Source: Natronogracilivirga saccharolytica
GTDB lineage: Bacteria > Bacteroidota > Rhodothermia > Balneolales > Natronogracilivirgulaceae
NCBI RefSeq assembly: GCF_017921895.1
Contig: NZ_JAFIDN010000002.1
Span: 248,001 to 312,000, forward strand
Length of the DNA: 64,000 nt
Direction of reading: 5' to 3'
The translations under genes and the position numbers were made by a program. The notes beneath the pieces are model-generated. The model did no database searches. It was not told the DNA's origin and saw only the letters and a program-made list of their open reading frames with translations. Positions 34,298 to 43,366 of the stretch are shown piece by piece (the stretch's first letter is position 1; every line of letters begins with the position of its first letter).

Positions 34298-35887
34298 ATG
34301 AAAAAAAATTACAAGAATCCTGACAGCAGAATTAGTGAGTTAAAACCTCATCAATTTTTTTTATCACTCCTGATGGTTATTACGCTTCTTTTGTCAGGTG
34401 CAATCACATCCTGTTCACCGGAAGTTATTCCGGCTGAGGAAGATATTCATCCGGTGGACCGGGCCGATATTCCGGATACACCCCGCGAGCTCAGAGCCGT
34501 GTGGATTGCAACCGTGTCGAATATTGACTGGCCCTCAGAACCCGGTCTTTCGGCCTATGAGCAGAAAGCCGAACTCCGTGCCATGTTCGACCGCGTGGAA
34601 ATGCTGAATATGAACGCCGTCATTTTCCAGGTTCGTCCCGCCACCGATGCACTGTACAAGTCGGACTTTGAGCCATGGTCGGAATATTTGTCAGGTAAAC
34701 AGGGGCAATCTCCAGAGCCGGAATATGATCCGCTTGAGTTCGCAGTGGAGGAGGCCCGGCGGCGGGGACTTGAACTTCATGCCTGGATCAACCCGTTCCG
34801 GTCAAAACACCCGTCAGCCGAGTCCGAACTGGCAGAAAATCACCTGATCCACACTAAACCGGATATTGTCAGGGAATATGGCAGGCATTTGTGGATGGAT
34901 CCCGGTCATCCGGAGTCACATGAGTGGTCCATGAAAGTTATCCGGGATATCGTCAGCAGGTATGATATCGACGCGATGCACATCGATGATTACTTTTATC
35001 CCTACCGGGAGCGCGATGAAGATGGCAATGAGATCGACTTCCCCGACAGCGCAACATATCACGCCTATGTGGCGGAGCACGGTGAAATTGACCGGAATGA
35101 CTGGCGGCGCAGGAATGTCGATACTTTCATCGAACGCATGCACAAGGAAATCAAGGAAGTGAATCCCGAGGTGCGTTTTGGTGTCAGTCCGATCGGCCTG
35201 TGGCGACCGGATTACCAGGGCGATGACATCGAGGGCTTCGACGCCTATGAGTCGATTTACGCCGACTCCCGGAAATGGTTTGCCAATGGGTGGCTGGATT
35301 ATTTCACACCGCAGCTGTACTGGCCGACTGAGCAGGAGGGCCAGAAATACCGTGTGCTGGTGGACTGGTGGCATGAACAAAATGAGAAAGACCGCCATTT
35401 CTGGCCGGGCAATTTTACCAACCGGATCGGTTACGGAGAAGAAACATGGCCGGTAACGGAAATCACAGATCAGATCCGGATAACCAGGGATTTCCCCGGT
35501 ACAACCGGCAATGTCCATTTCAGCATGCGGGTTCTGATGCAAAACCCGGAGAACCTGGTTGATTCATTGATGACGCTATATGAAGAGCCGGCGCTGGTAC
35601 CTGCGACGGATTGGATTGATGATGAGCAGCCTTCCAGTCCGAGAGCGGAACTGTTCCGTGTGCACTCAAAACCCAAACTGGATATCCGTCCGGCAGAAAA
35701 CGAAGAGGCCTGGCTTTATGTAGTCAAAACCCGGTACGGAGATGAGTGGAAGTTCGATATTATTCCCGCCTGGAAACAGCAGATAGCTCTGGCACCCCGG
35801 AAAGACGGCGCCGGCCTGAGCGGTGTTGCAGTGACCGCTGTCAACAGGCTGGGCGTGGAAAGCGATCCTGTGATAATTTCAAATTAA
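34298..35887 (+). CDS. Glycoside hydrolase family 10-like (GHL10/DUF187) lipoprotein
   Basis: A 529-residue lipoprotein, lipobox AITSC with Cys39. The GHL10 domain (about 60-400) begins PRELRAVWIATVSNIDWPSEPGLS and continues FQVRPATDALYKS, LHAWINPFR, DAMHIDDYFYP with its acidic cluster, and VRFGVSPIGLWR. FTPQLYWP closes the TIM barrel. The C-terminal ~90 residues form a fibronectin-III-like domain (PRAELFRVHSKPKLDIRPA). The family is seen in cell-wall or polysaccharide processing (relatives include the E. coli YngK/DigH-type glycosidases acting on denuded peptidoglycan). A peptidoglycan-glycosidase role is plausible but unproven. The gene has its own upstream region after the susD terminator. 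Confidence 0.87.
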   Translation: MKKNYKNPDSRISELKPHQFFLSLLMVITLLLSGAITSCSPEVIPAEEDIHPVDRADIPDTPRELRAVWIATVSNIDWPSEPGLSAYEQKAELRAMFDRVEMLNMNAVIFQVRPATDALYKSDFEPWSEYLSGKQGQSPEPEYDPLEFAVEEARRRGLELHAWINPFRSKHPSAESELAENHLIHTKPDIVREYGRHLWMDPGHPESHEWSMKVIRDIVSRYDIDAMHIDDYFYPYRERDEDGNEIDFPDSATYHAYVAEHGEIDRNDWRRRNVDTFIERMHKEIKEVNPEVRFGVSPIGLWRPDYQGDDIEGFDAYESIYADSRKWFANGWLDYFTPQLYWPTEQEGQKYRVLVDWWHEQNEKDRHFWPGNFTNRIGYGEETWPVTEITDQIRITRDFPGTTGNVHFSMRVLMQNPENLVDSLMTLYEEPALVPATDWIDDEQPSSPRAELFRVHSKPKLDIRPAENEEAWLYVVKTRYGDEWKFDIIPAWKQQIALAPRKDGAGLSGVAVTAVNRLGVESDPVIISN

Positions 35888-35918
35888 AATCACAGGCGAA
35901 AGCGGTAATTCACAGAAA

Positions 35919-35941
35919 CGGGCAGGGATCAAGCCTGCCCG
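35919..35941. terminator. Hairpin between convergent genes
   Basis: CGGGCAGG, loop GATCAAG and CCTGCCCG: a perfect 8-bp stem between the GHL10 gene and the convergent ATP-grasp gene. Only a short T tract (TTTCTGT) follows on the minus strand, so it may serve the ATP-grasp gene better than the GHL10 gene. Confidence 0.5.
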
Positions 35942-36019
35942 CTCTGTGCCATTCCGGTACCCGTGTATTTGCTTCAGGGGGACAGTGTCTGAAGCGCTGA
36001 AAAAGGCTGGAAGCAACGA

Positions 36020-37315
36020 TCAGTGAACGTGCACGGACTCATCATATTCGATTTCAAATGTGAGTCCGTCACAGACTTTATTGTACTTCTCCACCAGCTC
36101 GGCCTGGTCGCGGCCGCCGATGAACACATTGGCAAGCTCGAAGCTGTAGCTGTCCTGCCCCTGCATTTCCGAAGTGTGTGTGCCGCTTTTGACCGGGATC
36201 TTGACCTCAAGGCCGGGAATGAACTTCTTGAGGATATTGATCTCCCGCTTGGTGGGCACCTTCTTGATCACTCCGCCTTCAAATGTACGGAGCATGAAGT
36301 GGGCCGCTTTGCTGAATTCGCCGTTGTAATACAGCGTTTTCGGTTTACGTCCGAGGGCAAGGTTGAGCATGATCGAGTGATGCGAAATACCGTGTACCTT
36401 TTCGAAAATATCGGTGTGCGCCTGGGAAATGCGGGGGTTGATCTCAAGCAGATACACTTCGTCGGCGGTCTGGTTGTAGAAGAACTCCACATTGAACGGC
36501 GCGTTGTCCAGACCAATCTGCTGTATGGCGCGGCGGGTCACATCCGCCATGCGGAACTGTATCTCCTGCGGCAGAACGGATGGGTATTCATAGCGTGAGA
36601 AAGAGGACCGGTTTTCTTCCCGAAGGGAATCGACCACACCGTAGGATACCACATTACCGTTGAAAGCATACCCTTCCAGCGTGCACTGATGGCCGGAGAT
36701 CATCGATTCGGCAATACAGCTTTCATCCATGTCGGCAACTTCCTCCGGCATGTTGTACATCTTCATCAGGTCGTGGAACGGCTCCAGCATGAAGTGGATA
36801 TTCTCCTGAATGGTTTTGGTATTTTCGTAAAAATGGCTTTCGCTGCTGATGCGGAATGCCAGGAACGAGCGGAACGACTTGGTCGGCTTGATCCAGAACG
36901 GGGGGATCATATCCAGCTTTTCGTATGCCTCATCATCAAACGGGTCAAACGCCTTGAAGTAAGGGATGTGTTCCGAGATCACCTTGTTTTGCTCAACGCG
37001 GCTCCAGAACTTGTGCTCGCATTTGAGCACGCTTTCAAGGCTGGGACCCGGCAGGTTATACTTTTCCGCGATTACAGGAACCAGTACGGTGCCCGGGAAG
37101 TCGTAGTAGGATGCAACCGCATCAATTTGTCCGTGCTTGTCGATACGATCAAAACAGAGGTTGATCAGTTTCTCCATGTCGTACTCCTCGACATCCCGGA
37201 TTTCAGAAATGTCAAGTGCTGTATGGAATTCACACTCTTTGGCTTCAGGGAGCGCCTGCAGCTTTTTCAGGTTGAAATCGTCCAGTCCTATGATGAATAC
37301 TTGCTTTTTGCTCAT
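36020..37315 (-). CDS. ATP-grasp domain carboxylate-amine ligase-like protein
   Basis: A 431-residue protein with an ATP-grasp fold. The N-terminal domain has VFIIGLDDFNLKKLQAL, the middle has LPGPSLESVLKCEHKFWSR and PPFWIKPTKSFRSFLAFRI with the nucleotide-binding Lys. The C-terminal part has FNVEFFYNQTADEVYLLEINPRISQAHTDIFEKV, where the E-x-NPR motif supplies the Mg-ATP ligands. Such proteins form amide or thioester bonds by acyl-phosphate (for example L-amino-acid ligases and carboxylases). The substrate cannot be told. There is no signal peptide. It is divergent from the CocE/NonD gene across a region with symmetric promoter-like elements. Confidence 0.82.
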   Translation of the reverse strand: MSKKQVFIIGLDDFNLKKLQALPEAKECEFHTALDISEIRDVEEYDMEKLINLCFDRIDKHGQIDAVASYYDFPGTVLVPVIAEKYNLPGPSLESVLKCEHKFWSRVEQNKVISEHIPYFKAFDPFDDEAYEKLDMIPPFWIKPTKSFRSFLAFRISSESHFYENTKTIQENIHFMLEPFHDLMKMYNMPEEVADMDESCIAESMISGHQCTLEGYAFNGNVVSYGVVDSLREENRSSFSRYEYPSVLPQEIQFRMADVTRRAIQQIGLDNAPFNVEFFYNQTADEVYLLEINPRISQAHTDIFEKVHGISHHSIMLNLALGRKPKTLYYNGEFSKAAHFMLRTFEGGVIKKVPTKREINILKKFIPGLEVKIPVKSGTHTSEMQGQDSYSFELANVFIGGRDQAELVEKYNKVCDGLTFEIEYDESVHVH

Positions 37316-37652
37316 AACAATTTTCTTTTGTGTTGCCGTTACTAGTTGAAATCGGGTTATATTGCTGAAACAATCACGCTGAGGCTGCGCTTGATATTCA
37401 GGGCTTGTGCCTTCGTACTGTTAACAAGCCGGCATGTAGCCGATGGAAGTCTGTCATATAACCAGACATCAAATTTACGCATAAATTTGAAATTAGTGAT
37501 GCATTGACTGCACTATTTGTCAATATTTCAAAAAAAATGCAGCGACAGGTGTGCTTCATGTCAGGTGAACTCACAGGAGATCATGCTTAACATTCAGCGA
37601 TCCGTGATTTTAGAGAAACAAACGAAACAGAAACAAAGAATATTTGCCGGAA
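37316..37652. other. Divergent intergenic region
   Basis: About 340 bp between the ATP-grasp gene and the CocE/NonD gene. Apart from the inverted repeat listed at 37470-37489 no gene, RNA or repeat is seen. Confidence 0.6.
37470..37489. promoter_or_regulatory. Perfect inverted repeat made of two opposed -7-like elements
   Basis: CAAATTTA (37470-37477), CGCA, TAAATTTG (37482-37489). Each arm read outward is TAAATTTG, a match to TAnnTTTG, so the site could start transcription toward both divergent genes. Alternatively it could be a dimeric operator. Clear -33 elements were not found. Confidence 0.45.
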
Positions 37653-39689
37653 ATGAACAAGGTCAAAACATCCGCTCTGCCCCACCCCATTCAAACAATC
37701 GAACACGTCTGGATTCCCATGCGGGACGGATGCCGTCTGTCTGCACGCATCTGGATGCCAAAAGATGCCGAAACAAACCCCGTTCCGGCTATTCTGGAAT
37801 ACATCCCCTACCGTAAAAGAGACTTGAAGCGCTCACGCGATACCCAGGTTCACTCCTACTTTGCTGCTCACGGCTATGCAGCCATACGTGTGGATATCCG
37901 GGGCAGCGGTGATTCGGAAGGGGTGCTGAAAGACGAGTACCTGCAGTCCGAGCTTGATGACGGCGTCGACATCCTCAACTGGCTGGAGGAACAGCCCTGG
38001 TGTAATGGCAAAGCCGGCATGATCGGAATTTCATGGGGCGGATTCAATGGTCTGCAGATCGCGGCAATGCAGCCACCACAGCTCAAGGCCGTCATCAGCC
38101 TCTGCTCTACCGATGACCGCTATGCCGATGATGTCCACTATATGGGCGGATGTCTCCTGAACGACAATCTTTCCTGGGCCTCAACCATGTTTGCATTCAA
38201 CTCACTCCCGCCGGACCCCGGCGTAGTCGGTGAAAAGTGGCGGGATATGTGGATGGAGCGCCTGAACGGCAGCGGCCTCTGGGTGGACACCTGGATGCGG
38301 CATCAGCAGCGCGATGACTACTGGAAACACGGATCGGTTTGTGAGGATTATAGTACGATCAAGGCACCGGTGCTTGCAGTAAGCGGCTGGGCCGATGGGT
38401 ACTCCAATGCCGTTTTTCGTCTTGTTCAGAATCTGGATGTCACCTGCAAGGGCTTGGTAGGACCGTGGAGTCACATTTATCCGCACGAAGCGGCCCCCGG
38501 TCCGCAGATCGGCTTTCTGCAGGAGTGTCTGCGATGGTGGGACCGCTATCTCAAGGACGAAGATACCGGTGTGGAGGAGGAGCCTGATCTCCGGGTCTGG
38601 ATGCAGGAAACGGTCAAACCGCGTGCCGTGTACAAGCAGCGTCCGGGTTACTGGGTGGCTGAGCACTCCTGGCCGTCCGGGAATATCGAGGCTGTAAGCC
38701 GGCCGCTGGATACCGGCCGGATCCTTGAACCGGGTGAGGAGCGCATGGAGTCAAACGGTCCGCTCACCATTCAGTCCCCGCTGAGTGTCGGCCTGTTCGC
38801 AGGCAAATGGTGCTCTTACAGCAAAGGCCCGGACCTTCCCTATGATCAGCGTGAAGAGGATGGCGGGTCGCTGGTGTTCGACAGCGAGCCGCTTGAGGAA
38901 GACCTGGTGATCCTTGGTGCACCAAAACTGCACCTGGAACTCTCGTCCAGCAAGCCGGTAGCCATGATAGCCGTCCGGCTTTCCGATATCGCCGAAGATG
39001 ACAAGGCAACAAGGGTTACCTACGGGCTGCTGAACTTGTGTCACCGCAACAGCCATGAGTTTCCCGAGTATCTTGAGCCCGGCAAAAAAGAGAAAGTTAC
39101 GGTCGAACTGAATGATATTGCGCAGCATTTTCCGAAAGGACACCGTGTGCGCATCGCCATTTCCACGTCATACTGGCCGCTTGCCTGGCCCTCACCGGAA
39201 CCGGTCCGGCTCACCATCCATCCGGAAAACAGCTCTCTTGAGCTTCCGGTCAGAAAAGATGCCTCGCCGGCCGATGATCAGATGACAGATTTTGAAGAGG
39301 CTGAAGCTGTGAGAGGCTTTGTGACAACGGTGCTTCATCCGTCCGATCATAATTGGGTGATCACCCGTGATCTTGCCAGGGAAGAATCCACACTTCATGT
39401 CACCGACAATGAAGGGACAATCCGGCTTGAGGATATCGGAACGGAAATCACCAAAGAAACAAATGAGTGGTATCGCTATCTGCTGGACAAATTTGAGTCA
39501 CCGAACGGGGAAGTCAAGGCGGTTCGGCGGCTGAAACGGGGAGACTGGAATGTGGAAACGGTCACGCGCACCGTTTTAACCTGCACAAGCAAGGTGTTCC
39601 GTATTCATGCCACGCTGGATGCTTATGAAAACGGGCGGCGGATCTTCAGCAAGATCTGGGACCGTGAAATACCGAGAACCTATCTGTAG
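37653..39689 (+). CDS. CocE/NonD family hydrolase (X-Pro dipeptidyl-peptidase S15-like)
   Basis: A 678-residue alpha/beta hydrolase. The N-terminal catalytic domain shows VWIPMRDGCRLSARIWMP, YIPYRKRD, then RVDIRGSGDSEG and the nucleophile elbow GISWGGFNG (Ser about 127). The C-terminal jelly-roll PepX_C domain (about 380-650) includes LELSSSKPVAMIAVRLSDIAED and FPKGHRVRIAISTSYWP. Members cleave ester or X-Pro peptide bonds. No signal peptide is present, so it is probably cytoplasmic. The start was put at ATG 37653; a TTG at 37644 gives three more residues. An M20 hydrolase follows 90 bp later on the same strand, which hints at peptide or amide degradation. Confidence 0.87.
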   Translation: MNKVKTSALPHPIQTIEHVWIPMRDGCRLSARIWMPKDAETNPVPAILEYIPYRKRDLKRSRDTQVHSYFAAHGYAAIRVDIRGSGDSEGVLKDEYLQSELDDGVDILNWLEEQPWCNGKAGMIGISWGGFNGLQIAAMQPPQLKAVISLCSTDDRYADDVHYMGGCLLNDNLSWASTMFAFNSLPPDPGVVGEKWRDMWMERLNGSGLWVDTWMRHQQRDDYWKHGSVCEDYSTIKAPVLAVSGWADGYSNAVFRLVQNLDVTCKGLVGPWSHIYPHEAAPGPQIGFLQECLRWWDRYLKDEDTGVEEEPDLRVWMQETVKPRAVYKQRPGYWVAEHSWPSGNIEAVSRPLDTGRILEPGEERMESNGPLTIQSPLSVGLFAGKWCSYSKGPDLPYDQREEDGGSLVFDSEPLEEDLVILGAPKLHLELSSSKPVAMIAVRLSDIAEDDKATRVTYGLLNLCHRNSHEFPEYLEPGKKEKVTVELNDIAQHFPKGHRVRIAISTSYWPLAWPSPEPVRLTIHPENSSLELPVRKDASPADDQMTDFEEAEAVRGFVTTVLHPSDHNWVITRDLAREESTLHVTDNEGTIRLEDIGTEITKETNEWYRYLLDKFESPNGEVKAVRRLKRGDWNVETVTRTVLTCTSKVFRIHATLDAYENGRRIFSKIWDREIPRTYL

Positions 39690-39779
39690 TCTGCCGGTGT
39701 TATGACAACAGGGCCACAGCGTGCACGAAGCTTGTACGCCTGACGGCAGCAAACAGAATTTGAACATTCACAGATAGTG

Positions 39780-41015
39780 ATGAATAAAGAGCAGAACAAT
39801 ACAGAGACCCGGCCGGCTCCGGTTTCCCGGGAAGCTCTGGAGAAGCGGATCGGGGAAATTTATAATGACGCTGTTTCCTGGCGCCGGCATCTGCACCGGA
39901 ATCCGGAGTTGAGTTTCCGGGAGTTTGAAACGACCCGCTGGATCGTTGAAAAGCTCGAAGCGTGGGGCTACGAAGTGCACAGACCCTGTGAGACCGGATG
40001 TGTGGCCGTATTGAAGGGTGGCCGCAGTGAGGACAACGGCGCGGAGAAAACGATCGCACTTAGGGCCGATATCGACGCTCTGCCCATCCGGGAAGAGGGA
40101 GAAGCCAAGTCGGAATTCCTTTCAGAAAACGATGGTGTGGCCCACTGCTGCGGACACGATCTGCATACGGCAAACCTGCTTGGTACGGCTTTGCTGCTTT
40201 CAGAGCAAAAGAATGCGCTATCCGGAAATGTAATTCTGATTTTTCAGGCCGGTGAAGAGGTCTTGCCGGGTGGCGGACGTCTGCTTGCCGAAACCGGAAT
40301 ACTTGAGGAGCTTGGGGTCAGTGAAATTTACGGACTGCATACGGATCCCCGGCACGAACCGGGCCGGGTGGCAGTAAAAAAAGGTCCGATGATGGCTTCA
40401 CCATACGAATTTACTGTGGAAATCCGCGGCAAGGGAGGACATGCCGCAGCACCGCATCAGGCAGCAGATCCCATTGTAATTGCGGCCCAGGTCATCATGC
40501 AGCTTCAGACGATTGTCAGCCGCTATACCGATCCCGCCGATGCGGCAGTCGTAACCGTGTCCAGGATTAAAGCCGGTACCGCCCGGAACATCATACCCGA
40601 AACTGTTGTGCTGGAGGGTACCATCCGAACCTTCAGTGAGCAGCAGACCAAAGACATTTTCCGGAGAATTGAATCTATTTGTGACCATGCCGCTGCTTCT
40701 GCCGGCGGCAGCGCGGAATGCGAGCTCATAACGGGATATCCGCCCGTTATCAACCATCCGGAGACAACAGAAAAGTTTATGAATATGGCCGGTGATGTCC
40801 TCGTCCCATTGGAAAAACCGGTTATGGCCGGCGAGGATTTCTCCTTTTATCAGAAACAGATTCCGGGAACGTTCTTCTTTCTCGGAAGCGGAAGTGATGA
40901 AGCTGACAGCAGGCACTCCTGGCATCATCCGCGATACAATGTGGATGAGCGGTGCCTGAAAACAGGGATGCGGGTCATGGCATCACTCGTGCTGCAACTT
41001 GATCCGGAGGCATAG
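39780..41015 (+). CDS. M20 family amidohydrolase/metallopeptidase
   Basis: A 411-residue cytoplasmic M20D hydrolase. Metal ligands and motifs: HLHRNPELSFREFETT, LRADIDALPI, His-Cys-Cys-Gly-His-Asp-Leu-His at about 122-129, FQAGEEVLPGGG, and GEDFSFY near the C terminus. The lid domain has GKGGHAAAPHQAADPIVIAAQ, the signature of the aminoacylase/IAA-amidohydrolase group, here better conserved than in the M20 protein at 17.5-18.7 kb. It probably removes N-acyl groups from amino acids or peptides. The initiation codon is either GTG 39777 or the adjoining ATG 39780; ATG is preferred. It is likely expressed with the upstream CocE/NonD gene. Confidence 0.88.
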   Translation: MNKEQNNTETRPAPVSREALEKRIGEIYNDAVSWRRHLHRNPELSFREFETTRWIVEKLEAWGYEVHRPCETGCVAVLKGGRSEDNGAEKTIALRADIDALPIREEGEAKSEFLSENDGVAHCCGHDLHTANLLGTALLLSEQKNALSGNVILIFQAGEEVLPGGGRLLAETGILEELGVSEIYGLHTDPRHEPGRVAVKKGPMMASPYEFTVEIRGKGGHAAAPHQAADPIVIAAQVIMQLQTIVSRYTDPADAAVVTVSRIKAGTARNIIPETVVLEGTIRTFSEQQTKDIFRRIESICDHAAASAGGSAECELITGYPPVINHPETTEKFMNMAGDVLVPLEKPVMAGEDFSFYQKQIPGTFFFLGSGSDEADSRHSWHHPRYNVDERCLKTGMRVMASLVLQLDPEA

Positions 41016-41422
41016 CTTCATCAGAATTCGAAGCAAACCCGGACATGTCCGGGCAAAAGACAGTGCCGAACGCATATGGTACGAATTCCGTTTTCTCCTG
41101 ACAGCAGGTGTAAATTAAACTCTTGTATGAAGTGGTGTTTGTGGATACATTGTTCAAAAGGAAAAAAAACGTATCTTTGATTCCTGTGTTTTCATCCTGT
41201 TTCATTGCTTGTAAAGGACGTTGGGATGTAACAGTTTTATAGCACGAAACGTCTCCGCTTGTGACATGCCGGTCATCCGGTGGCTGACTTTATCGTGGGG
41301 TTTATCAGTATACTCATGCAGGTTCAGGCAGATGCCTTTGGCAAGAGCTCACATAATGCGTGTGGAGGTTTGCCGGACATCGGACTGTTCATGCATTAAT
41401 CAATCTTTTCCGAAGCGGTTTT
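41016..41422 (+). other. Intergenic region with promoter and long leader
   Basis: About 400 bp. It contains the palindrome CCCGGACATGTCCGGG (41038-41053), perhaps the end of the upstream unit, and a promoter-like pair at 41150-41179. The 240 bp after that would be a long 5' leader of the acyl-CoA ligase message; no conserved riboswitch was recognised in it. Confidence 0.5.
41150..41179 (+). promoter_or_regulatory. FCB-type promoter: TTG, 19 bp, TAnnTTTG
   Basis: TTG at 41150-41152 and TATCTTTG at 41172-41179, separated by exactly 19 bp of mostly A-rich sequence. This is the best match in the window to the Bacteroidota-type -33/-7 promoter. Transcription would start near 41186. Confidence 0.6.
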
Positions 41423-43354
41423 ATGGAATCCCGTATCATTGCGTCAAATCTGGCTGATCTTTACCGGAAGGCTGCAGACAAGTATGAGTCGCTGCCGGCA
41501 TTTGCTACACGAAAAAAAGCACTTGAGTGGGAGCCGGTCTCATTCCGGGAGTTGTACGAACAGGGCAAAGAGCTGGCAGCCGGACTGATTGAACTTGGCG
41601 TAGAGGCACGGGATCATGTCGGGCTTTTCAGTGACAACCGCGTAGAGTGGATGCTTGCCGATTACGGGATTCAGCTTTGCGGTGCGGTGAACTCCCCCCG
41701 CGGTGCCGATGTCACCGATGACGAAATGGTGTACATCATCAACCACGCCAGAATCCGGGTAGCTTTTGTGGAGAATGATGCACTGCAGAAAAAAATCATG
41801 AGGCTGAAGCCCGATATGCCGGAACTGCAGGAGGTCATTCTGCTGAGTTCGAAATCCGAACCACTCGAAGGGGTGCACCCGCTGCGGGAAGTGATGGCCA
41901 TAGGCGCCCTGCAGAGGGAAAAAGGTGACCGCCAGGTTGAAGAGCGAATGGACGCCATCCGCCCGGACGACCTGTTTACGCTTATCTACACATCGGGGAC
42001 TACCGGCAAGCCCAAAGGGGTCATGCTTACCCACTCGAACATGATGTCGCAGATGGAGGTGATCCCGATTGAGCTCACCTGCACTGACCGGGTTCTGTCC
42101 ATATTGCCCATCTGGCATATTTTTGAGCGGGTTTTCGAGGTGTATACCATCAGCTGCGGTGCATGTAATTATTATACGAGTATCCGGACACTCGGAGATG
42201 ACCTGCAGAATGTCGAGCCTACGTTCATGGGATCGGCGCCCAGATTGTGGGAAAGTCTGCATCAGCGCATCCTGGAAAATGTACGCAGCGCACACCCGGT
42301 CCGGCGGGCACTTTTCCACATCGCTTATTTCCTGGGACACTATTATCAGGAATCTATTTTCTATATAACCAACAATGATCTGCAGCTCAAGCCGCAATCC
42401 AAAATCAAACGCGCGATATTCCGGGCCGGACATCTGATCCGGCTGCTTCTGCTGCTTCCCTGGTACGGGTTCTTCAATGCGGCTGTGCTTGAAAGTGTGC
42501 GGAAAAGTGCAGGCGGTTCCATTAAAGCGACGGTTTCCGGCGGCGGCGCACTGCCCATAGAAATCGACAAGTTTTTTAATTACATCGGAATTCCTGTGCT
42601 GGAGGGATACGGGCTGACCGAAACATCTCCGGTTATTGCCGTTCGCACCGAAGAAAAACTGGTCAACGGTACGGTGGGACCGCCGGTGGCGGATACCGAA
42701 GTCCGGATTGTGGATCTTGACACTGAGGAGGTACTGTACCCCAACGAGAAATACCCGCATCAGGGACGCGGTTTGCGCGGCGAGATCTGGGTCCGCGGGC
42801 CGCAGGTGATGAAGGGCTATTACCGCGAACCGTCAATCACAAAAAGTGTGCTGCGGGATGGCGGTTGGTTCCGCACAGGGGATATGGGAATGATGACGCA
42901 CAACGGTTCACTCAAAATCCTGGGCCGCAGCAAATCCACCATCGTACTGTCCAACGGCGAAAACCTGGAGCCTGAGCCGCTGGAAATGCAGCTGCGCCAA
43001 AGCCGCTACATTGAAAACTGCATGGTGGTCGGACAGGATCAGAAATTTGTGGGTGCGCTGATTGTCCCGAGGCTGGAAGTTTTTCGTGAAGAAGGTGTTG
43101 AAGCAGAATCACTTGAGGATCTGGCTGAAAACCCGAAGGCAAACCGCATCATGAAGGAGGAGGTCCGTCAGATGCTGACCCGTACCGCAGGCATCAAAAA
43201 GTTCGAGTATGTACGTGATTTCCGTTTGCTGCCCAATACCTTCAAGGTTGGCGACGAAGTAACCAACCTGTTCAAGCTGAAACGGCACGTGATCGAAGAT
43301 AAATATCAGGATACCATAAACGATATTTTTGCGCCCAAAGAGGTAAAGGTTTAG
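41423..43354 (+). CDS. fadD: Long-chain fatty acid-CoA ligase (AMP-forming)
   Basis: A 643-residue ANL-superfamily enzyme of the eukaryote-like long-chain acyl-CoA synthetase type. The AMP-binding P-loop is LIYTSGTTGKPKGVMLTH (about 187-204). GYGLTETSPV is the adenine-binding motif, and DGGWFRTGDMG with LKILGRSKSTIVLSNGENLEPEPLE is the hinge and linker. The C-terminal domain has the catalytic-Lys region NTFKVGDEVTNLFKLKR. It activates fatty acids for beta-oxidation or lipid synthesis. The start is ATG 41423, where homology begins; the frame is open further upstream but that part is unlike the family. It is followed 12 bp later by the transporter gene. Confidence 0.92.
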   Translation: MESRIIASNLADLYRKAADKYESLPAFATRKKALEWEPVSFRELYEQGKELAAGLIELGVEARDHVGLFSDNRVEWMLADYGIQLCGAVNSPRGADVTDDEMVYIINHARIRVAFVENDALQKKIMRLKPDMPELQEVILLSSKSEPLEGVHPLREVMAIGALQREKGDRQVEERMDAIRPDDLFTLIYTSGTTGKPKGVMLTHSNMMSQMEVIPIELTCTDRVLSILPIWHIFERVFEVYTISCGACNYYTSIRTLGDDLQNVEPTFMGSAPRLWESLHQRILENVRSAHPVRRALFHIAYFLGHYYQESIFYITNNDLQLKPQSKIKRAIFRAGHLIRLLLLLPWYGFFNAAVLESVRKSAGGSIKATVSGGGALPIEIDKFFNYIGIPVLEGYGLTETSPVIAVRTEEKLVNGTVGPPVADTEVRIVDLDTEEVLYPNEKYPHQGRGLRGEIWVRGPQVMKGYYREPSITKSVLRDGGWFRTGDMGMMTHNGSLKILGRSKSTIVLSNGENLEPEPLEMQLRQSRYIENCMVVGQDQKFVGALIVPRLEVFREEGVEAESLEDLAENPKANRIMKEEVRQMLTRTAGIKKFEYVRDFRLLPNTFKVGDEVTNLFKLKRHVIEDKYQDTINDIFAPKEVKV

Positions 43355-43366
43355 GAAACGTACGAC

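Noticed and set aside
41540-42760. Minus-strand open frame of 406 codons within the acyl-CoA ligase gene
   Set aside because: The plus strand carries all ANL motifs across this span. The antisense translation is His/Arg/Gln-rich without motifs, typical of a shadow frame.
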